Source: Methanofollis sp. (GTDB lineage: Archaea; Halobacteriota; Methanomicrobia; Methanomicrobiales; Methanofollaceae). Taken from it: a stretch of DNA of 10,564 nt. The stretch lies in assembly GCA_028696365.1 (NCBI GenBank), contig JAQVHG010000054.1, forward strand, positions 1 through 10,564, given 5' to 3'. This document shows positions 6,022-10,564 of this stretch, piece by piece; positions within the stretch are counted from its first letter, which is position 1, and every line of letters begins with the position of its first letter. Both the position numbers and the translations under genes were made by a program. A model generated the notes under the pieces. The model worked only from the letters and a program-made list of their open reading frames with translations, ran no database searches and was not told the origin of the DNA.

Positions 6022-6127
6022 TATAATAATATCGGCGGACGAGCGGTATCCCGCCATTGAAATGGCAGGGATTAGACCTGACTTGATCCTAAACTTCCTT
6101 GGGTCGATCCCCTGGGCCCCCTGCGCC
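6022..6127. other. Short non-coding stretch between repeat copies
   Basis: No gene is seen. It includes GGCGGACGAGCGGTATCCCGCC, which can form an imperfect stem, and CCATTGAAATGG (6053-6064), a small perfect palindromic stem. The first 40 bp may be diverged extension of the right arm. Confidence 0.4.
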
Positions 6128-6256
6128 GAAACAGGTCGTGGACGGCAACCCCTCTCCGAGCACTTTGAGTCTGCCTGAAATATCTCTGATCATCGAGATC
6201 CATTCTCATGCAATCTGCGTGCGGCGTCTTCCCGACCCCCTAAGTCGACAAGCCCC
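6128..6256 (+). repeat. Degenerate partial copy 4 of the local repeat
   Basis: AGGTCGTGGACGGCAACC with CCTCT following (6132-6154) matches the reverse complement of 5876-5898 in the right arm with one difference over 23 bp. Farther on, GTCTTCCCGACCCCCTAAG (about 6228-6246) resembles GTCTTCCCGGCCC of the arm. The GC hairpin is absent. The copy ends against the stop codon of the gene at 6257. Confidence 0.5.
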
Positions 6257-6655
6257 CTATAACCGAAACTTCTCCCCCGGCAACGCCCAGACCTCGACGG
6301 CGCCCTCCTCGTCTGCCCTGGCCTCCCTCACCCTGCCGTCTCTCACGACGAGGTACCGGCGGTCTTCAGGCGGACTTTCAGGACCGATCTCCCGGTGGTC
6401 GATGGCCCTCGCATACCCTAGGGTACAATAGCGCCCAGGTTCAGTTTCGAGGAGAGTGAGGGCGACATAGCGCCGCAGGTACCACCGCAGTTCGGTGGCA
6501 AGGGAGAGCGCGGCGCCAAGGGAGATCACGTCGATCACCACCCCGCACTCGGACTTCTGCGGCCGGTAAAACCTGAGTACCTCTCTACTGGTCTCGGATG
6601 CAAAAAGAGTATGAAAGAGGTCGGTCCCCTCACGCGGGATGAGGAGCAGGTGCAT
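6257..6655 (-). CDS. Uncharacterised 132-residue archaeal protein (DUF5804-like), linked to PAN
   Basis: The product starts MHLLLIPREGTDLFHTLFAS and contains SETSREVLRFYRP, VVIDVISLGAALSLATELRWYLRRYV (about 41-66), and an acidic C-terminal region. The order of a SETxREVL segment followed by a SLGAA..L...L.WYL.R.V helix is what I remember of a small family shared by methanogens and haloarchaea (DUF5804); this rests on memory, not a search. No membrane segment or catalytic motif is evident. ATG 6655 is chosen over the upstream frame because it lies four bases after the PAN stop codon, with AAGGAT just before it, and the extra 23 residues would overlap PAN. The gene is therefore likely co-transcribed and translationally coupled with PAN, which hints at a role near the proteasome, but this is inference. 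Confidence 0.75.
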   Translation of the reverse strand: MHLLLIPREGTDLFHTLFASETSREVLRFYRPQKSECGVVIDVISLGAALSLATELRWYLRRYVALTLLETEPGRYCTLGYARAIDHREIGPESPPEDRRYLVVRDGRVREARADEEGAVEVWALPGEKFRL

Positions 6656-6659
6656 ATCC

Positions 6660-7820
6660 TTAGATATACATCCCAGGAGCTGGCATGTTCTTCTCGGTGT
6701 GCCCGACCTTCTTGATGGCCTCAAGGAAGTCGGCGTGCTCTACCTTCCGGGCGCTCCTACGGACCGCACGCATCCCGGCCTCCCGGCAGATCGCCTGGAT
6801 CTCAGCCCCGGTCATTCCCTCGGTCTCAGGGAGCAGGTTCTCGATGTTGACCCCAGAGAGGTTCATCCTTACCGTGTGGATCTTAAAGATCTCGCGGCGC
6901 GAGTCAGTGTCAGGCACCGGGATCTCGATGATCCGGTCAAACCGTCCTGGCCTGAGGATCGCCGGGTCGAGCATATCGACACGGTTGGTGGCCGCCATGA
7001 TCCGCACATTGCCCCGGTTGTCAAAGCCGTCCATCTCGGCCAGGAGTTGCATCAACGTCCGCTGGACCTCAGCACTCCCTGACGTCCCGTCGTTGGTCCG
7101 CATGCTCGCTACCGCATCGATCTCGTCGATGAAGACGATCGAAGGGGTGTGCTCGCGGGCGAAGGTGAAGAGCTCCCGCACAAGCTGGGCGCCTTCGCCG
7201 ATGAACTTGTGGACCAGTTCTGAGCCTGACATCCTGATGAACTCGGCCTCGGCATTGTGCGCCACAGCCTTGGCGATGAGCGTCTTGCCGGTACCCGGTG
7301 GACCATGCAGGAGGATACCCTTCGGGGGCTCGACACCGACCTCCTCGAAGATCTCCGGCCTCGTGAGCGGGTACTCAACCGCCTCACGCACCTCCTCGAT
7401 CTCCTCTTTCAGTCCACCGATGTCCTCGAAGGTAATATCGGGGACAGACTCCAGTTCCATCACCCGCACCCGTGCGTCATAGACAGTCCCGACCGTCTTG
7501 ACGATGGAGAGGGCATTGTTCACCGCCACCTTCATCCCGGTCTTCAACTCGGCATAGAGCTCGGGGTTGACCCTGGTGATGTATTCCTGGTTGTTGCCCT
7601 GCTGCCTGAGGTAAACCTCACCGTCGCCGAGTTTGTCCACGACTGCGGCAACAAAAAGGGGGACGCGCTTGAGCTGGTTGTTCTCCCGGCGCAGCTGGTT
7701 GACCTCTTTCTGGAGCAACTCGTTTTGCATCTTCAGATCCAGGATCTTCGCCTTCATCTCCTGGAGCTGAATTTTATACAGGTCATTGTCATTGCTGACG
7801 TTAACCACTGAGTCTTCCAT
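6660..7820 (-). CDS. pan: Proteasome-activating nucleotidase (PAN), AAA+ ATPase
   Basis: PAN forms a hexameric ring that unfolds proteins with ATP and feeds them into the 20S proteasome in the cytoplasm. The 386-residue product has the full family layout: an N-terminal coiled coil (about 13-52), the OB-fold domain (53-123), and the AAA+ domain with Walker A GPPGTGKT (173-180), pore loop KFIGEG (205-210), Walker B IVFIDEID (228-235), sensor-1 ATNR (277-280) and arginine fingers in LRPGRFDR (289-296). The C-terminus is MYI, a hydrophobic-Tyr-X motif that docks into the proteasome alpha ring and opens its gate. Length matches the family (about 390-430). The pore loop has Phe where Tyr is commoner. 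ATG 7820 coincides with the start site predicted from a TATA box 25 bp upstream. The gene leads a two-gene operon. Confidence 0.97.
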   Translation of the reverse strand: MEDSVVNVSNDNDLYKIQLQEMKAKILDLKMQNELLQKEVNQLRRENNQLKRVPLFVAAVVDKLGDGEVYLRQQGNNQEYITRVNPELYAELKTGMKVAVNNALSIVKTVGTVYDARVRVMELESVPDITFEDIGGLKEEIEEVREAVEYPLTRPEIFEEVGVEPPKGILLHGPPGTGKTLIAKAVAHNAEAEFIRMSGSELVHKFIGEGAQLVRELFTFAREHTPSIVFIDEIDAVASMRTNDGTSGSAEVQRTLMQLLAEMDGFDNRGNVRIMAATNRVDMLDPAILRPGRFDRIIEIPVPDTDSRREIFKIHTVRMNLSGVNIENLLPETEGMTGAEIQAICREAGMRAVRRSARKVEHADFLEAIKKVGHTEKNMPAPGMYI

Positions 7821-7859
7821 GTCTCTAATATAGTGGAGTCTTTATACCATTTATTAGGT
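7821..7859. promoter_or_regulatory. Compact bidirectional promoter between pan and the phosphomevalonate dehydratase operon
   Basis: Only 39 bp separates the two divergent starts. TTTATACC at 7841-7848 reads GGTATAAA on the minus strand, centred 25 bp before the pan ATG, and suits a leaderless pan mRNA. TAATATAG (7827-7834) could serve the rightward genes, with a start site near 7855; the box at 7841 could do so too if translation begins at GTG 7872. No room remains for separate upstream regulatory sites, so factor binding must affect both directions. Confidence 0.6.
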
Positions 7860-8264
7860 GTGGAAGTGATAGTGAAAGGAAGAGGTATTGCAAGAGGCTC
7901 GGCGTCAGGAAAATTGCTGGTCTCAGATGCACCGCTCTCGTTCTTATCAGGCGTCGATCCCGAGACCGGTGTCATCATCGAGGAGGAGCACCCCCTCCAT
8001 GGAAAATCAATCGCCGGGACGGTCTTCGCCTTCCCGTACGGCAAAGGTTCGACGGTCGGATCATATATTATGTACGCCCTCAGCAGAAACGAAAAAGCCC
8101 CTGCGGCGATCATCAACACTGAGGCCGAACCGATCATCGCCACCGGTGCGATCATGAGCGGGATCCCGATGGTCGACCATCTCGAAGTCGACCTCGCCGA
8201 CCTGCCCGACGGGGCCGAGGTGACGGTCGACGGCGACGAGGGGACGGTCGCCTGGGACGCATGA
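7860..8264 (+). CDS. Phosphomevalonate dehydratase small subunit (aconitase X swivel domain, DUF126)
   Basis: The small subunit of the archaeal phosphomevalonate dehydratase acts with an aconitase-X large subunit to dehydrate mevalonate 5-phosphate to trans-anhydromevalonate phosphate, a step of the modified archaeal mevalonate pathway to isoprenoid lipids. The 134-residue product shows KGRGIARGSASGKLLVS (6-22), GVIIEEEHPLHGKSIAGTV (37-55) and the highly conserved GKGSTVGSYIMY (61-72), whose serine belongs to the active site, then IINTEAEPIIATGAIMSGIP. GTG 7860 is preferred over the upstream GTG 7833, because the latter would place the shared promoter inside the gene; GTG 7866 and 7872 are alternatives. 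The large subunit is not in this window. A radical SAM gene follows after 10 bp. Confidence 0.92.
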   Translation: MEVIVKGRGIARGSASGKLLVSDAPLSFLSGVDPETGVIIEEEHPLHGKSIAGTVFAFPYGKGSTVGSYIMYALSRNEKAPAAIINTEAEPIIATGAIMSGIPMVDHLEVDLADLPDGAEVTVDGDEGTVAWDA

Positions 8265-8274
8265 GGGCCGCCTG

Positions 8275-9399
8275 ATGCAGGTGAACTGGCGGGAGATCAC
8301 CCACGCGAGGAACTCGTTCGCCGCCCTGTATGCCGCTTGCGAAGGTGAGGGGTTCAGGCTCAGGCCCGTGAAGGCACCTGAGAGTGACGTCACCTGCTAC
8401 AGTCTCAACTCGCTCAACGCCCCTCATCTCAGGGCCGAGATCGCCTCGGCCCCGTGCACTACCATCGTCGGCGGCCCACATGCCACGGCCTGCCCGCTGG
8501 AGACAGTGGCATATGCCGACTATGTGGTGGTCGGCGAGGGAGAATGGACCCTCCCGCGCCTCTTGCACGCGCTCGAGGCCGGGGAGGCTGGGGAGATCCC
8601 GGGTGTGGCCTCCAGGAAAGAGGGGCTCCGCCCGCCAGACCATACGGTGTATCTCCCGGCGTACCCCCCGTTTACGCATTTCAAAGGCTATCTTGAGATC
8701 TCACGTGGGTGTCCCTTCGGGTGCGCCTACTGCCAGACTCCACGGATCTTTGGCCACCGTATGCGTCACCGGCCTGTCGACGAGATCGCACGCGCCGCCA
8801 CCGCGTTCAGGGACGCCCGTTTTGTCACCCCAAACGCCCTTGCCTATGGTTCGGACGGCGTCCACCTGCGCCTCGATAAGGTGGAGAAACTCTTCCAGGC
8901 CCTCCACAAGAACAGGATCTATTTTGGGACCTTTCCCTCGGAGGTGCGCCCGGAGTGCATCTCAGAGGAGGCGCTCGACCTGATCACCACCTACTGTGCC
9001 AACCGGCGCCTTCATTTCGGGGCGCAGTCAGGCTCAGACCGGGTGCTCAAGGCGCTCAGGCGCGGCCACACCGTCGAAGACGTCGAGCAGGCCCTCGACC
9101 TCTGCCGTGACCACGACCTCCTCCCGGTGGTCGACTTCATCGTCGGACTCCCTTGCGACGAGGACGAAGACGAAGTTGCGACGCTCTCGCTTATCCGTGA
9201 GGTCGCAAGAAACGGCAAGCCCCATGTCCACCGGTTCATCCCGCTTCCCGGCACCCCAATGGCCAGGACGGAACCGCGGCCCCTTCTCCTTGAGACACAA
9301 CAGGCCCTTGGCCAGCTCGCTCTCGCAGGGAGGATCACAGGATCATGGGACGATCCTGAGAGAAGGTTTTTTAGGAACCATTCAGATGTTCTATCATGA
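8275..9399 (+). CDS. B12-binding domain/radical SAM protein (TIGR04013-like, MJ1487 type)
   Basis: The 374-residue protein has an N-terminal Rossmann-like B12-binding-type domain (about 1-105, with IVGGPHATACPLE at 64-76 and ADYVVVGEGE at 81-90) and a radical SAM barrel. The 4Fe-4S motif is RGCPFGCAYC, with Cys146, Cys150 and Cys153 in CxxxCxxC spacing. The B12 domain lacks the DxHxxG base-on motif, so cobalamin, if bound, would be base-off without His ligation. GAQSGSDRVLKALRRGHT and VDFIVGLPCDEDEDE match the conserved later strands of the barrel in this superfamily. Substrate and reaction are unknown. The start ATG 8275 has a GAGG-type purine stretch about 8 bp upstream. The stop overlaps the next start (ATGA at 9396-9399), so the two genes are translationally coupled. 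Confidence 0.88.
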   Translation: MQVNWREITHARNSFAALYAACEGEGFRLRPVKAPESDVTCYSLNSLNAPHLRAEIASAPCTTIVGGPHATACPLETVAYADYVVVGEGEWTLPRLLHALEAGEAGEIPGVASRKEGLRPPDHTVYLPAYPPFTHFKGYLEISRGCPFGCAYCQTPRIFGHRMRHRPVDEIARAATAFRDARFVTPNALAYGSDGVHLRLDKVEKLFQALHKNRIYFGTFPSEVRPECISEEALDLITTYCANRRLHFGAQSGSDRVLKALRRGHTVEDVEQALDLCRDHDLLPVVDFIVGLPCDEDEDEVATLSLIREVARNGKPHVHRFIPLPGTPMARTEPRPLLLETQQALGQLALAGRITGSWDDPERRFFRNHSDVLS

Positions 9400-10037
9400 C
9401 CAAAGTGTTATTGCTGGCCGATATCCATGGCCAGTTGGGCAAGATGGATGCGTTCCTTGACCTGAAGCCCGACTTTGTCATTATTGCCGGTGATCTTACA
9501 CAGTTTGGGCCGTGCGACCTGGTCAAGACGATTAGTTCGCTCATCGACGTCCCATGCTTTGTAGTGCCTGGCAACTGCGACCCTCGTGAGATCTGCGATG
9601 CAATCGAGCACTCAGAGTGCGTCAACCTCCATGGAGCAAGTATCACAATGGGAAAGATCTCGATGGCAGGGATCGGCGGCTCGAACCCGACGCCTTTCGA
9701 CACGCCCTTCGAACTCCAGGAAGATGAGATCGAGAGGCTGATCACGAGGGCCTCCGACATGATGGACAGAAACGTCCACAACGTGCTCATCTCTCATGCC
9801 CCGCCGTACGGCGCCCTCGACCTGGCGGGCGAGAACCATGTCGGGAGCACGAGCGTCAGGGACCACCTCAAGGAGTTCGACCTAGTCTGTTGCGCCCACA
9901 TGCACGAGCACAAAGGCATCGTCGAGGTGGACGGCGTCAAAGTCGTCAACCCAGGCCCAGCCGCCGAGGGCAACTGTGCCATGCTCACCTTCGGCGACGA
10001 CCCGGGTGAGATCACGATCGACCTGCTCACAGTGTGA
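9396..10037 (+). CDS. Calcineurin-like metallophosphoesterase
   Basis: The 213-residue product carries all five metallophosphoesterase blocks for a binuclear metal centre: ADIHG (8-12; Asp9, His11), GDLTQFG (32-38; Asp33), GNCD (59-62; Asn60), SHAPPYG (133-139; His134), and AHMHEHKG (167-174; His168, His170). The size and the layout ending in VVNPGPAAEG are like archaeal YfcE/MJ0912-type phosphodiesterases that act on small phosphodiester or nucleotide substrates, but the substrate cannot be inferred. Its ATG lies inside the stop of the radical SAM gene, which indicates co-expression. Its 3' end overlaps the convergent CYTH gene by 11 bp. Confidence 0.92.
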   Translation: MTKVLLLADIHGQLGKMDAFLDLKPDFVIIAGDLTQFGPCDLVKTISSLIDVPCFVVPGNCDPREICDAIEHSECVNLHGASITMGKISMAGIGGSNPTPFDTPFELQEDEIERLITRASDMMDRNVHNVLISHAPPYGALDLAGENHVGSTSVRDHLKEFDLVCCAHMHEHKGIVEVDGVKVVNPGPAAEGNCAMLTFGDDPGEITIDLLTV

Positions 10038-10548
10038 GAAGTTCGAGATAGGACTGCGGGATGTGGTCGCCCTCGATCCCCAGTTCCCCTTTTATGCGAG
10101 CGATTTCATCTTCGGCCCCGGCGTCGAGGTTATGGACCATCACCTCGATCTCGACATAACTCCCAAGCCCCTTGACCTCGTCGAGGGCGACCGAGGCAGT
10201 CCCAAGGGCAAATTCTTCCCGGTGTTTCCTGACTTCAGCGCTCTTCCTGAAGCCTAGGCGGACGAAGATCTCCTCCATCACCGCCCCTGACTCGACGGTG
10301 ACATTGAACTCTTCTCGCGCCTTGGCGCTCTGTGAGATACACTTCGGACCTTTGTAGGTGACCGTGCACCGTTCGTCCTCGTACCTCAGGCGGAGTGCCT
10401 CGTCGGTCTCCCTGAAGTCCCGGCCAGGGTGGTTGTATTAGACGTCGCGCTGGTCGCTGGAGATCGGTGTGGTCGCGCCGATCCTAACGAGCCGCGCCCG
10501 TATTTCTTCGAGATCTGGAACCCGTATCTTTGCTTCGACTTCAAACAT
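10027..10548 (-). pseudogene. CYTH-domain protein (class IV adenylate cyclase/thiamine triphosphatase fold), interrupted by one stop codon
   Basis: From ATG 10548 the frame reads MFEVEAKIRVPDLEEIRARL, with the EVEAK (ExExK) signature of the CYTH domain, then meets TAA at 10438-10440 (codon 37) and continues with YNHPGRDFRETDEALRLRYE, VTYKGPK, KAREEFNV, RKHREEF and YVEIEV through to TGA at 10027. Every expected CYTH block is there in one frame, and the total of 172 residues is normal for the family. Family members at this site typically read D-x-Y-[YF]-x-H/N-P, so the TAA most simply replaces a tyrosine codon TAC or TAT by one base change. Archaeal homologues are called CyaB, but the true reaction is unclear. 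A truncated product could begin at an internal ATG (10281), but it would lack the catalytic ExExK. A sequencing error cannot be excluded. Confidence 0.85.
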
Positions 10549-10564
10549 CCGATGGCACCAATTT

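Noticed and set aside
5873..6178. Plus-strand 101-codon frame over the right repeat arm
   Set aside because: Most of it is repeat sequence, and the frame differs from the one that gives the shared peptide pattern. No promoter or ribosome binding site is seen.
4740..6260. Possible CRISPR array, because of several repeats
   Set aside because: Copies are long (over 120 bp), strongly diverged, in both orientations and unevenly spaced. There are no short identical repeats with unique spacers and no cas genes.
6656..6724. Upstream extension of the 132-residue gene to ATG 6724
   Set aside because: The added 23 residues overlap the end of pan in another frame and read as arginine/serine-rich shadow; ATG 6655 directly after the pan stop is far better placed.

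Overview
The window looks like a chromosomal piece of a methanogenic archaeon of the order Methanomicrobiales (Methanoculleus/Methanofollis-like). The evidence is a proteasome-activating nucleotidase (PAN), a phosphomevalonate dehydratase small subunit (archaeal mevalonate pathway), an archaeal B12-binding/radical SAM protein, archaeal-style TATA boxes with probably leaderless starts, and a high-GC coding style. The genus is inference; no rRNA or mcr gene is present.

Layout. (1) 2-900: the 3' two-thirds of a class II fumarase/aspartase-type lyase (+), ending 11 bp from a convergent gene. (2) 898-2709: a large secreted lipoprotein (-) with a small N-terminal beta-domain and a C45-like Ntn-hydrolase domain. 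(3) 2893-3767: a TVP38/TMEM64-type membrane protein and an unrecognised 89-residue protein (+). (4) 3805-6256: a decayed island with no intact gene. It begins with a pirin pseudogene carrying stops, frameshifts and internal deletions. It continues with several degenerate copies of a GC-hairpin repeat; two copies form a roughly 220-bp imperfect inverted repeat around a 678-bp core that holds the C-terminal third of an IS605-type TnpB and its right-end hairpin. (5) 6257-7820: PAN and a tightly linked 132-residue gene (-). (6) 7821-7859: a 39-bp divergent promoter. (7) 7860-10037: a compact operon (+) of phosphomevalonate dehydratase small subunit, radical SAM protein and metallophosphoesterase. 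(8) 10027-10548: a CYTH-domain gene (-), complete except for one in-frame TAA at codon 37, overlapping the 3' end of the phosphoesterase gene.

Functionally the right half is housekeeping: proteasome unfolding, isoprenoid precursor synthesis, and two enzymes of unknown substrate. The left-centre is a graveyard of genes and repeats. The most unusual structure is the long inverted repeat with a TnpB remnant at its centre, and its relation to the other hairpin-bearing copies at 4740-4862 and 6128-6260. I saw no complete new defence or mobile system; the repeat family is the best candidate for something not yet described.
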